Of a stretch of DNA of 64,000 bases, positions 48,423-56,864 are shown in pieces. How positions within the stretch are numbered: the stretch's first letter is position 1; each line of letters starts with the position of its first letter. A program made the position numbers and the translations under genes. The notes under the pieces are model-generated. The model was given only the letters and a program-made list of their open reading frames with translations, did no database searches and was not told the DNA's origin. This stretch comes from Streptomyces cynarae (GTDB lineage: Bacteria > Actinomycetota > Actinomycetes > Streptomycetales > Streptomycetaceae): positions 4,923,501-4,987,500 of the forward strand of contig NZ_CP106793.1 in the NCBI RefSeq assembly GCF_025642135.1, in the 5' to 3' direction.

Positions 48423-49832
48423 CTACCGGCGGTCCTCCTCCTCCCGTGGGGCCTCTCGGCGACGGGAGCGGGGCAGGACCCGCAGCGCGTCCCCCACGTC
48501 CGCCACTTCCAGCACCTTCATCCCGGGCGGGATCCTCCCGGGATCGGCCGGTACGAGGGCGTGGGTGAAGCCCAGGCGGTGGGCCTCGGCCAGGCGGCGC
48601 TGGACGCCCGTGACCCGTCTGACCTCTCCGGCGAGGCCGACCTCGCCGATCGCCACCAGGTTCTTGGGCAGCGGGGTGTCGCTCGCGGCGCTCGCCAGCG
48701 CCAGTGCCACCGCCAGGTCGGCGGCCGGCTCGGAGAGCTTCACCCCGCCGACGGTCGCGGAGTAGATGTCCCGCTTGCCCAGGGCGCTGATCCGGCCGCG
48801 CTGCTCCAGCACGGCGAGCATCATCGAGACGCGGGAGGTCTCCAGGCCGGACGTCGTGCGCCGTGGGGAGGGGATCTGCGAGTCGACGGTCAGTGCCTGC
48901 ACCTCGGCCACCAGGGGGCGGCGGCCCTCCAGGGTGACGGTGAGGCAGGTGCCGGGGACCGGCTCGTCGCGGCGGGTCAGGAACAGGCCGCTGGGGTCCG
49001 CGAGGCCCGTGATGCCCTCGTCGTGGAGCTCGAAGCAGCCGACCTCGTCCGTGGCGCCGTAGCGGTTCTTGACGCCCCGGACCAGGCGCAGGCGCGCGTG
49101 CCGGTCGCCCTCGAAGTGCAGGACGACGTCCACCAGGTGCTCCAGCAGGCGCGGACCCGCGATCGCGCCGTCCTTGGTGACGTGGCCCACCAGGAGCGTG
49201 GCCATGCCGCGCTCCTTGGAGGCGCGGATCAGGGCCCCGGCGACCTCGCGCACCTGGGCCATGCCGCCGGGCGCGCCGTCGATCTCCGGGGAGGCGACGG
49301 TCTGGACCGAGTCGAGCACGAGCAGGGACGGCTTGACCGCGTCGAGGTGGCCGAGGACGGCCGCGAGGTCCGTCTCCGCCGCCAGGTAGAGGTGGTCGTG
49401 GATGGCTCCGATGCGGTCGGCGCGCAGCCGCACCTGGCTCGCGGACTCCTCGCCGGTGACATACAGCGTGGGGTGCTCGTCGCTCGCCGCCTTCGCCGCG
49501 ACGTCGAGCAGCAGCGTGGACTTGCCGACGCCGGGTTCGCCCGCCAGCAGCACGACCGCGCCCGGTACGAGTCCGCCGCCGAGGACGCGGTCCAGCTCGG
49601 GCACGCCGGTGGGGCGGGCGGTGGCCTGCCGCCCGTCGACCTGGCCGATCGGCAGGGCGGAGGTGGTCACCCGTCCCGGTGTCGTCGTCCGCACGGCGGG
49701 CGCGCCGTACTCCTCGATCGTCCCCCAGGCCTGGCACTCGGGGCAGCGGCCGAGCCACTTGGCCGTCTGCCAGCCGCACTCGGTGCAGCGGTAGGACGGC
49801 CGGTCCTTGGAGGTCTTCGTACGGGCAGCCAT
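48423..49832 (-). CDS. radA: DNA repair protein RadA
   Basis: 469-aa branch-migration helicase of homologous recombination. N-terminal C4 zinc finger (C16, C19, C30, C33), RecA-like ATPase with GEPGVGKST, the RadA-specific KNRYGATDEVG motif, and a C-terminal Lon-like domain. ATG 49832 has no ribosome site and lies 7 nt after TACGGT, so it is leaderless. The promoter fits the RecA-independent damage motif. Confidence 0.96.
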   Translation of the reverse strand: MAARTKTSKDRPSYRCTECGWQTAKWLGRCPECQAWGTIEEYGAPAVRTTTPGRVTTSALPIGQVDGRQATARPTGVPELDRVLGGGLVPGAVVLLAGEPGVGKSTLLLDVAAKAASDEHPTLYVTGEESASQVRLRADRIGAIHDHLYLAAETDLAAVLGHLDAVKPSLLVLDSVQTVASPEIDGAPGGMAQVREVAGALIRASKERGMATLLVGHVTKDGAIAGPRLLEHLVDVVLHFEGDRHARLRLVRGVKNRYGATDEVGCFELHDEGITGLADPSGLFLTRRDEPVPGTCLTVTLEGRRPLVAEVQALTVDSQIPSPRRTTSGLETSRVSMMLAVLEQRGRISALGKRDIYSATVGGVKLSEPAADLAVALALASAASDTPLPKNLVAIGEVGLAGEVRRVTGVQRRLAEAHRLGFTHALVPADPGRIPPGMKVLEVADVGDALRVLPRSRRREAPREEEDRR

Positions 49833-49839
49833 GGTCGAA

Positions 49840-49862
49840 ACCGTAGCGGGGGCCACTGACAA
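49840..49862 (-). promoter_or_regulatory. radA promoter matching the RecA-NDp / PafBC motif
   Basis: On the minus strand TTGTCAGTG (49854-49862), N8 (49846-49853), TACGGT (49840-49845). This is an exact fit to the TTGTCAGTG-N8-TAnnnT element described for mycobacterial RecA-independent DNA-damage genes (recollection). Confidence 0.75.
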
Positions 49863-50055
49863 CCGGTCGCACGCCAGCCGGGAGGAGCTTCGGCAGGGCG
49901 GTCCTACAACCCGGCGCCTTGCTGCCCTGTGCGCCCCCCAAGCTGCGGAATACATCGTTCCTGTCCCCTTATGAGGGATCGTTTCACCCGTACGGAGTAA
50001 AAGTGCTCAAGGAGGAAGAAGGTGCCGGTCATCGCCGCCTACGGTCGCACGGGTG

Positions 50056-51777
50056 ATGAGCAGCAGGCCGGAGATCTCGACGCACGCCACCGGCGCACAC
50101 CCGGCGCGCAACGACGCGCGGCAGCGGGGAAGCGCGCCCCGTGGCGCGACCCCCCGCACCCTGGCGCAGCGCCTGCCCGCGCGCTTCGACCCCTACGTGG
50201 ACGGACTGTTCACCTACTGCCTGTCCGTGCTGTGCGACCACGACGCGGCGACCGAGGCCCTCGCGGACGCCCTGGCGCTCGCCGAGCGCCGCGGCACCCG
50301 CGGCCCGCGGTCCCACGACGACCACCGCGCCTGGTTCTACGCCCTCGCCCGCTGGTCCTGTCTGCGCCGCCTCGCCGAGGCCCGGCGCCACCGCCGGGCC
50401 GGGCGCGACCGCGACCTCGGCGCGCACAAGGAAGCCGCCGACCGGCGCGCCGCCGGGTCCCTCGGCACCACCCCCGAGCCGGCCGAGGAGACCGAGGAGC
50501 TGCGCCGCCGCGAGCTCGCCCAGCTCGCCTGGCCGGAGGCCGCCGGCACCACCCCCGAGCAGCGCGAGGCGCTCGAACTCGCGGTACGCCACCAGCTCGC
50601 CCCCCGTGAGGTCGCCGCCGTGCTCGGCCAGGACCCCACCGCCACCCGGGAGCTGCTGGCCGCCGCCGCCTGCGAGGTGGAGCGCACCCGCGCCGCCCTC
50701 GCCGTCGTCGAGACCGGCACCTGTCCGGGCGTCGCCCGCCTCACCGGCGACCACCAGCTCGTCCTCAGCGCCGCCCTGCGCCGCGAACTCGTCCGGCACG
50801 TCGACGACTGCCCGCGCTGCCGCCGTACCGCCGAGCGCGCCGTTCCCGGGACCTGGCCCGGCACCAGCGTCACCCCTGCCGCGCTGCCCGTCCTTCAGGC
50901 CCCGCGCGCGACCCTGCACACCGCGATGACGCACGCCGCACGGGCGCGTGGCGGCTCCCCCCGCTTCGACCGGCGCGGCTTCCCCATGGACCCGAAGGAC
51001 CACGCGGCCCGCCGGGACCGCCTCCGCGCGCGTGCCGTCACCACGACCGTCGTCGCCACCGTGGTCGCCGCCCCGGTGTTCGCCCTGTGGGCCGCCTACC
51101 GCGGCCCCCTCACCGGCGAGGCCGCCGACGGCCGCCCCGCCACCGCGCGCGAGGTGCAGGGCACGGCGCCGCTCGGCGGCGAGGGCGCGGGCGGGTACGA
51201 GAACGCGGGCAACGCCAGTGCGAGGCCGGGCGCCCGCCTCCCCGGCAAGGACGGCCGCACACCCGACGTCTCCGTCGAGGTCATCGGCGTGTCGACGGGC
51301 GCCCCGGGCGAGGGGCGTCTGGCGGTGACGGCCCGCAACGACGGCACCACCACCCTGATCACCCTCACCGCGTCCGGCAGCTCACCCGTCCACTGGTCGG
51401 CGACCACGGGCGCCTCCTGGCTGTACATGAGCCAGTCCTCGGGCACGCTCGACCCCGGCGCGTCGTCCACGATCCGCGTCTACGTCGACCACCTCCGTGA
51501 GCCCTCCGGCCCCTGGCACGCGCAGGTGGCGGTGGCCCCGGCGGGCGCCGTCGTCTCGATCGACGGCCACGGCGCGACGGGCCCGTCCGAGCCGGGCCCC
51601 ACCCCCACCCGGACCGTCCCGTCCGACCCCTCACCGACCGGTCCGCCGCCCGGCCCGGACCCCATCCCCGGCGACCCGACCCCGACCGGCACGCCGACCT
51701 CCAGCCCGTCGCCCTCCGACCCGCCGGCCTCGAGCCCGCCGCCCACCGACAGCGGCGCGCCGAGCCCGGCCTCGTAG
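50056..51777 (+). CDS. ECF-sigma-like / zinc anti-sigma-like / BACON-domain membrane fusion protein
   Basis: 573 aa. Residues 38-115 resemble sigma region 2 (FDPYVDGLFTYCLSVLCDHDA). Residues 165-213 resemble region 4, but with a degenerate recognition helix. A ZAS-type H248-x3-C252-x2-C255 motif follows. One TM helix (about 328-348) leads to an extracytoplasmic BACON-like domain (about 395-500, ASWLYMSQSSGTLDPG) and a Pro/Ser/Thr tail. It would join sensor, anti-sigma and sigma in one chain, as in some large actinobacterial ECF groups. The start may be GTG 50053. Divergent from radA. Confidence 0.75.
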   Translation: MSSRPEISTHATGAHPARNDARQRGSAPRGATPRTLAQRLPARFDPYVDGLFTYCLSVLCDHDAATEALADALALAERRGTRGPRSHDDHRAWFYALARWSCLRRLAEARRHRRAGRDRDLGAHKEAADRRAAGSLGTTPEPAEETEELRRRELAQLAWPEAAGTTPEQREALELAVRHQLAPREVAAVLGQDPTATRELLAAAACEVERTRAALAVVETGTCPGVARLTGDHQLVLSAALRRELVRHVDDCPRCRRTAERAVPGTWPGTSVTPAALPVLQAPRATLHTAMTHAARARGGSPRFDRRGFPMDPKDHAARRDRLRARAVTTTVVATVVAAPVFALWAAYRGPLTGEAADGRPATAREVQGTAPLGGEGAGGYENAGNASARPGARLPGKDGRTPDVSVEVIGVSTGAPGEGRLAVTARNDGTTTLITLTASGSSPVHWSATTGASWLYMSQSSGTLDPGASSTIRVYVDHLREPSGPWHAQVAVAPAGAVVSIDGHGATGPSEPGPTPTRTVPSDPSPTGPPPGPDPIPGDPTPTGTPTSSPSPSDPPASSPPPTDSGAPSPAS

Positions 51778-51795
51778 GCCGCCTTGTCCGTACCG

Positions 51796-52665
51796 TCAGG
51801 CCACGGGATCCGCGGGGTGCGGTGCCACCAGCGGCAGCTGCGACGCCAGGCGCTGCTCGCACAGCTCGGCCAGGCGGTCGTACCCCGCCTTGCCCATCAG
51901 CTCGGTCAGCTCCGCCCGGTAGGAGACGTACACCGGCTCGCCCGCGCCGTGCGCCGACGTCGCCGACGTGCACCACCAGTGCAGGTCGTGGCCGCCCGGA
52001 CCCCAGCCCCGGCGGTCGTACTCACCGATCGACACCTGCAGCACCCGGGTGTCGTCGGGCCGGTCGATCCACTCGTACGTGCGCCGGATCGGCAGCTGCC
52101 AGCACACGTCCGGCTTGGTCTCCAGCGGCTCGCGGCCCTCCCTGAGGGCGAGGATGTGCAGCGAGCAGCCCGCGCCGCCCGCGAACCCGGGCCGGTTCTG
52201 GAAGATGCACGAGCCCTGGTACGGGCGGGTCTGCCGGGACCCCTCGTCGTCCTCCACGACCCAGCCCGTCTCCATGCCCACGTCATGGTGCTGCCAGATC
52301 TCCGGGGTGAGCCGTGCCACGTGCTCGGCCACCCGCTTCTCGTCGTCCTCGTCCGAGAAGTGCGCCCCCAGCGTGCAGCACCCGTCGTCCGCGCGGCCCG
52401 CCTGGATGCCCTGGCAGCCGCTTCCGAAGATGCAGTTCCAGCGCGAGGTCAGCCATGTCAGATCGCAGCGGAAGACCTGTTCGTCGTCGGCCGGATCCGG
52501 AAACTCCACCCACGCGCGCGCGAAGTCGAGCCCCTTCTCGTCACTCGCCTTCAGCGCTTTCTTCGCCATCTTCAGGGCCTTCTTTGACGGGGACGCCTTC
52601 GCCTGCGAAGAATCCTTCGATCCAGTGGAGGATTTGTCGGTCTTCGCCTTTTTCGTCTTTGGCAC
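51796..52665 (-). CDS. cysteine-rich conserved protein of unknown function
   Basis: 289 aa. A Lys/Ser-rich N-terminus (residues 1-45) is followed by a domain with spaced cysteines: C67, C78, C84, C96, C97, C153, C167. The CC pair and later C-x13-C recall YkgJ/UPF0153-type metal or Fe-S binding proteins, but I cannot confirm the family. Many His and Trp residues follow. It is divergent from the Ppx/GppA gene with 71 bp between the starts. Confidence 0.7.
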   Translation of the reverse strand: MPKTKKAKTDKSSTGSKDSSQAKASPSKKALKMAKKALKASDEKGLDFARAWVEFPDPADDEQVFRCDLTWLTSRWNCIFGSGCQGIQAGRADDGCCTLGAHFSDEDDEKRVAEHVARLTPEIWQHHDVGMETGWVVEDDEGSRQTRPYQGSCIFQNRPGFAGGAGCSLHILALREGREPLETKPDVCWQLPIRRTYEWIDRPDDTRVLQVSIGEYDRRGWGPGGHDLHWWCTSATSAHGAGEPVYVSYRAELTELMGKAGYDRLAELCEQRLASQLPLVAPHPADPVA

Positions 52666-52736
52666 GCCTCCAGAGTAAGTGGCCCCGGACCGCTCCGGGG
52701 ACGGCAGATCCCCGCACTGGCAGTAGCGTTCCGTAC

Positions 52737-53669
52737 ATGAGACTCGGTGTCCTCGACGTGGGTTCGAACACGGTGCATCTGCTGGTGGTGGACGCCCACC
52801 CCGGCGCGCGCCCCCTGCCCGCGCACTCGCACAAGGCGGAGCTGCGGCTCGCCGAACTCCTGGACGGCGACGGAGCCATCGGCCAGGAGGGTGTGGACAG
52901 GCTGATCGCCGTCGTCCGGGACGCCCTCCAGGCCGCCGAGGACAAGGGCGTCGAGGACCTGCTGCCGTTCGCCACCTCCGCGGTGCGCGAGGCAGGCAAC
53001 GCCGACGACGTCCTCGCCCGGGTCGAGGACGCCACGGGCGTCCAGCTGCAGGTGCTGACCGGCGAGGAGGAGGCCCGGCTGACCTTCCTCGCCGCCCGCC
53101 GCTGGTTCGGCTGGTCCGCGGGCAAACTCCTCGTCCTCGACATCGGCGGCGGCTCGCTGGAGATCGCCTACGGCATCGACGAGGAACCCGACGCCGCGGT
53201 GTCCCTGCCGCTGGGCGCCGGCCGGCTGACCGCCGCCTGGCTGCCCGGCGACCCGCCCGACCCCGAGGACGTCAGGGCCCTGCGCCGCCACGTACGGACC
53301 GAGATCGCCCGCACGGTCGGCGAGTTCAGCCGCTTCGGGCGGCCCGACCACGTCGTCGCCACCTCCAAGACGTTCAGGCAGCTAGCCCGCCTCGCCGGGG
53401 CGGCCCGCTCCGCCGAGGGCCTGTACGTCCAGCGCGAGCTGAAGCGGGAGTCACTGGAGGGCTGGGTGCCCCAGCTCGCCGGGATGACGGCCGCGCAGCG
53501 CTCGGAACTCCCGGGTGTCTCCGACGGCCGCGCGGGCCAGCTGGTGGCCGGGGCGCTGGTCGCGGAGGCGGCGATGGACCTGTTCGGCGTGGAGGCGCTG
53601 GAGATATGCCCCTGGGCACTGCGGGAGGGAGTGATCCTGCGGCGGCTGGACCACATGGGCTCGGTGTGA
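52737..53669 (+). CDS. Ppx/GppA family exopolyphosphatase
   Basis: 310 aa, short Ppx type. The actin-like ATPase folds show [17 protein letters not shown] (residues 3-19), [11 protein letters not shown], and the phosphate-binding [15 protein letters not shown]. Members hydrolyse polyphosphate or pppGpp; which one is not evident. The ATG is 7 nt after TAGCGT (52724-52729), so it is leaderless. The stop lies in the first unit of a 31-bp tandem repeat. Confidence 0.88.
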   Translation: MRLGVLDVGSNTVHLLVVDAHPGARPLPAHSHKAELRLAELLDGDGAIGQEGVDRLIAVVRDALQAAEDKGVEDLLPFATSAVREAGNADDVLARVEDATGVQLQVLTGEEEARLTFLAARRWFGWSAGKLLVLDIGGGSLEIAYGIDEEPDAAVSLPLGAGRLTAAWLPGDPPDPEDVRALRRHVRTEIARTVGEFSRFGRPDHVVATSKTFRQLARLAGAARSAEGLYVQRELKRESLEGWVPQLAGMTAAQRSELPGVSDGRAGQLVAGALVAEAAMDLFGVEALEICPWALREGVILRRLDHMGSV

Positions 53670-53803
53670 GCAGGGGGGCCGCCATATTGGCTCGATGTTG
53701 GCAGGGGGCCCGCCATATGGGCTCGATGTGAGCAGGGGGGCCCGCCACAGGGGCCCGGTGTGAGCAGGCGGTCCCACCACATGGGCTCGGTATGAGCAGT
53801 GGG
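53651..53803. repeat. 31-bp tandem array starting at the ppx stop
   Basis: Five units of 28-32 bp start at 53651, 53681, 53712, 53744 and 53776, each like CCACATGGGCTCGGTGTGAG followed by CAGGGGGGCC. The first unit contains the last codons and TGA of the Ppx/GppA gene; later units repeat them with substitutions. Confidence 0.92.
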
Positions 53804-53900
53804 TGCCCCGACAAGGGCGCGGGACTGTGACCGCTGCGGCTCCGCCGCGCGGTCGCGAGCGGGCACGGCCCGTGACGCCGGGCTGACCCGCAAGGCACCC
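53801..53900. repeat. dispersed Streptomyces intergenic repeat, copy 2
   Basis: A GGGCGCGGGACTGTGACCGC core and the GCGGC-TCC-GCCGC hairpin match copy 1 at 27468. Here the element is bounded by short inverted ends GGGTGCC (53801-53807) and GGCACCC (53894-53900). With the 31-bp array it fills the 303-bp gap before the next gene. Confidence 0.65.
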
Positions 53901-53972
53901 CCTAGTGACCTCGGCCACCCCCACCCCCCACTCCCGGCCCAACCGCCGGAGGCACCCCGTACCCTGTCCCTC

Positions 53973-54797
53973 GTGGCAGAACCAGCGGTGCGCATCCCGG
54001 ATGCGAAGGTCGCGCTGTCGACGGCCTCCGTCTACCCGGAGTCGACGGCGACGGCCTTCGAGATCGCCGCGCGCCTCGGGTACGACGGGGTCGAGGTCAT
54101 GGTGTGGACCGACCCGGTCAGCCAGGACATCGAGGCGCTGCGCCGGCTCAGCGACTACCACCAGATCCCCATTCTGGCCGTCCACGCCCCCTGTCTGCTG
54201 ATCACACAGCGGGTGTGGTCCACCGACCCCTGGGTCAAACTCCAGCGGGCCCGCGCGGCCGCCGAGAAGCTCGGCGCCGGCACCGTCGTGGTCCATCCGC
54301 CCTTCCGCTGGCAGCGCCAGTACGCCCGTGACTTCGTCGACGGCATCTGGCGCATGGCGAACGAGACGGATGTGCGGTTCGCCGTCGAAAACATGTACCC
54401 GTGGCGCTACCGGGATCGCGAGATGCTCGCGTACGCCCCCGACTGGGACGTCACGAAGGACGACTACCGGCACTTCACGATCGACCTCAGCCACGCCGCG
54501 ACGGCCCGCACGGACGCCCTGCAGATGCTCGACCGCATGGGCGACCGCCTCGGCCACGTCCACCTCGCCGACGGCAACGGCTCCAGCAAGGACGAGCACC
54601 TCGTCCCCGGCCGCGGGATACAGCCCTGCGCCGAGGTCCTGGAGCGGCTGGCTCTGGGCGGCTTCGACGGCTACGTCGTCATCGAGGTCAACACCCGGCG
54701 CGCCATGTCCGGCGCCGAGCGCGAGGCCGACCTCGCGGAGGCCCTCGCCTTCAGCCGGCTGCACCTGGCGTCGGCGGTGCGGGTACCCCGCCGGTGA
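53973..54797 (+). CDS. TIM-barrel sugar phosphate isomerase/epimerase-like protein
   Basis: 274 aa of the xylose-isomerase-like/AP-endonuclease-2 fold ([63 protein letters not shown]). The His/Glu/Asp set suggests a divalent metal site. The substrate is unknown. GTG 53973 is 7 nt after TACCCT (53960-53965), implying leaderless translation. Confidence 0.83.
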   Translation: MAEPAVRIPDAKVALSTASVYPESTATAFEIAARLGYDGVEVMVWTDPVSQDIEALRRLSDYHQIPILAVHAPCLLITQRVWSTDPWVKLQRARAAAEKLGAGTVVVHPPFRWQRQYARDFVDGIWRMANETDVRFAVENMYPWRYRDREMLAYAPDWDVTKDDYRHFTIDLSHAATARTDALQMLDRMGDRLGHVHLADGNGSSKDEHLVPGRGIQPCAEVLERLALGGFDGYVVIEVNTRRAMSGAEREADLAEALAFSRLHLASAVRVPRR

Positions 54798-54952
54798 GCG
54801 GGCTCGGGCCGGCCGAGGATCAAAGACAGCCCTGAGACATACGTCCCGCATTCCGGACATCGTGTCCGTCCCTTGGAGCACCGGCGTACGCTCGACGTGA
54901 GCCAGAACTCCGCCAGGCTCCCTGGTGGAACTCTCCGAAGGAGCGAGCGACG

Positions 54953-56806
54953 ATGCCCGAGCTGAGGTCCCGCACAGTCACCCACGGCCGCAACATGGCG
55001 GGCGCCCGCGCCCTTATGCGCGCCTCCGGTGTACCCGGTGCGGACATCGGACGGAAGCCGATCATCGCCGTCGCCAACTCCTTCACCGAGTTCGTCCCGG
55101 GCCACACCCATCTCCAGCCGGTCGGCCGGATCGTCAGCGAGGCGATCAAGGAAGCCGGCGGCATCCCGCGCGAGTTCAACACCATCGCGGTGGACGACGG
55201 CATCGCCATGGGCCACGGCGGCATGCTGTACTCCCTGCCCTCCCGCGACCTGATCGCGGACAGCGTGGAGTACATGGTGGAGGCCCACTGCGCCGACGCC
55301 CTGGTCTGCATCTCCAACTGCGACAAGATCACGCCGGGCATGCTGATGGCCGCCCTGCGCCTGAACATCCCGACGGTCTTCGTCTCCGGCGGCCCCATGG
55401 AGTCAGGCCGGGCCACCCTGGTCGACGGTACCGTCCGCACCCTCGACCTGGTCGACGCGATCTCCGACGCCGTGAACGACAAGGTCTCCGACGAGGACAT
55501 CCTCCGCATCGAGGAGAACGCCTGCCCGACCTGCGGCTCGTGTTCCGGCATGTTCACCGCCAACTCGATGAACTGCCTGACCGAGGCGATCGGCCTCTCC
55601 CTCCCCGGCAACGGCTCGGTCCTCGCCACCCACACCGCCCGCAAGCAGCTGTACGTGGACGCGGCCCGCACGGTCATGGACCTCACCCGCCGCTACTACG
55701 AGCAGGACGACGACACGGTCCTGCCGCGCAACATCGCCACCTTCTCCGCCTTCGAGAACGCGATGGCCCTCGACATCGCGATGGGCGGCTCCACCAACAC
55801 GATCCTGCACCTGCTGGCGGCGGCCCAGGAGGCGGGCGTTCCCTTCGGCCTGGAGGAGATCGACCAGGTCTCGCGCCGGGTGCCGTGCCTGGCGAAGGTC
55901 GCCCCGAACGTCGCCAAGAACCGCACGTACTACATGGAGGACGTGCACCGCGCCGGCGGCATCCCCGCCCTCCTCGGCGAGCTGCACCGCGCGGGCCTGC
56001 TGAACGAGGACGTGCACGCCGTCCACAGCCCGTCCCTCGCGGACTGGCTGAAGACGTGGGACATCCGCGGGGGTTCGCCCTCCCCGGAGGCCGTGGAACT
56101 GTGGCACGCGGCCCCCGGCTGCGTCCGCTCGGCGGAGGCCTTCTCCCAGTCGGAGCGCTGGGAGGCCCTCGACGAGGACGCCGAGAACGGCTGCATCCGC
56201 TCCGCGGAGCATGCGTACTCCAAGGACGGCGGCCTGGCGGTTCTCAAGGGCAACCTGGCCGAGGACGGCTGCGTGGTGAAGACCGCGGGCGTCGACGAGT
56301 CGATCTGGACCTTCGAAGGCCCGGCGGTCGTCTGCGAGTCGCAGGAGGAGGCCGTCGAGAAGGTCCTCACCAAGCAGGTCAAGGAGGGCGACGTCGTCGT
56401 CATCCGCTACGAGGGCCCCAAGGGCGGCCCCGGCATGCAGGAGATGCTGTACCCGACCTCGTACCTCAAGGGCCGCGGCCTGGGGAAGGCCTGCGCGCTG
56501 ATCACCGACGGCCGTTTCTCCGGCGGCACATCGGGCCTGTCGATCGGCCACGCGTCCCCCGAGGCGGCCTCCGGCGGCACGATCGCCCTGGTGCGGGACG
56601 GTGACCGCATCCGCATCGACATCCCGAACCGCACGATCGAGCTCCTGGTCTCCGACGAGGAGCTCGACACCCGCCGTGCCGCGCTGAACGGCGTCTACGC
56701 CCCCGCGAACCGCGACCGCAAGGTCTCCGCGGCACTGCGCGCGTACGCCGCGATGGCGACGAGCGCGGACAAGGGCGCGGTGCGCGACGTGACGAAGCTG
56801 GGCTGA
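54953..56806 (+). CDS. ilvD: dihydroxy-acid dehydratase
   Basis: 617-aa Fe-S dehydratase of branched-chain amino acid and CoA-precursor synthesis. Cluster and metal residues are in [32 protein letters not shown] and [11 protein letters not shown]. Length and motifs are those of the long type. ATG 54953 has GAAGGAG upstream. It is monocistronic, with a strong terminator after it. Confidence 0.96.
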   Translation: MPELRSRTVTHGRNMAGARALMRASGVPGADIGRKPIIAVANSFTEFVPGHTHLQPVGRIVSEAIKEAGGIPREFNTIAVDDGIAMGHGGMLYSLPSRDLIADSVEYMVEAHCADALVCISNCDKITPGMLMAALRLNIPTVFVSGGPMESGRATLVDGTVRTLDLVDAISDAVNDKVSDEDILRIEENACPTCGSCSGMFTANSMNCLTEAIGLSLPGNGSVLATHTARKQLYVDAARTVMDLTRRYYEQDDDTVLPRNIATFSAFENAMALDIAMGGSTNTILHLLAAAQEAGVPFGLEEIDQVSRRVPCLAKVAPNVAKNRTYYMEDVHRAGGIPALLGELHRAGLLNEDVHAVHSPSLADWLKTWDIRGGSPSPEAVELWHAAPGCVRSAEAFSQSERWEALDEDAENGCIRSAEHAYSKDGGLAVLKGNLAEDGCVVKTAGVDESIWTFEGPAVVCESQEEAVEKVLTKQVKEGDVVVIRYEGPKGGPGMQEMLYPTSYLKGRGLGKACALITDGRFSGGTSGLSIGHASPEAASGGTIALVRDGDRIRIDIPNRTIELLVSDEELDTRRAALNGVYAPANRDRKVSAALRAYAAMATSADKGAVRDVTKLG

Positions 56807-56828
56807 GGGCTCACACCAGGAGCTCCGG

Positions 56829-56858
56829 AAAGGGCCGCCCGCCGCCGGGCGGCCCTTT
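56829..56858. terminator. bidirectional terminator between ilvD and the kinase gene
   Basis: Perfect 13-bp inverted repeat AAAGGGCCGCCCG / CGGGCGGCCCTTT (56829-56841 / 56846-56858) with a 4-nt loop, between convergent genes. Confidence 0.9.
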
Positions 56859-56864
56859 CGCGTC

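Noticed and set aside
53651..53803. CRISPR array
   Set aside because: The five units are contiguous without spacers, diverge from one another, and no cas gene is present.
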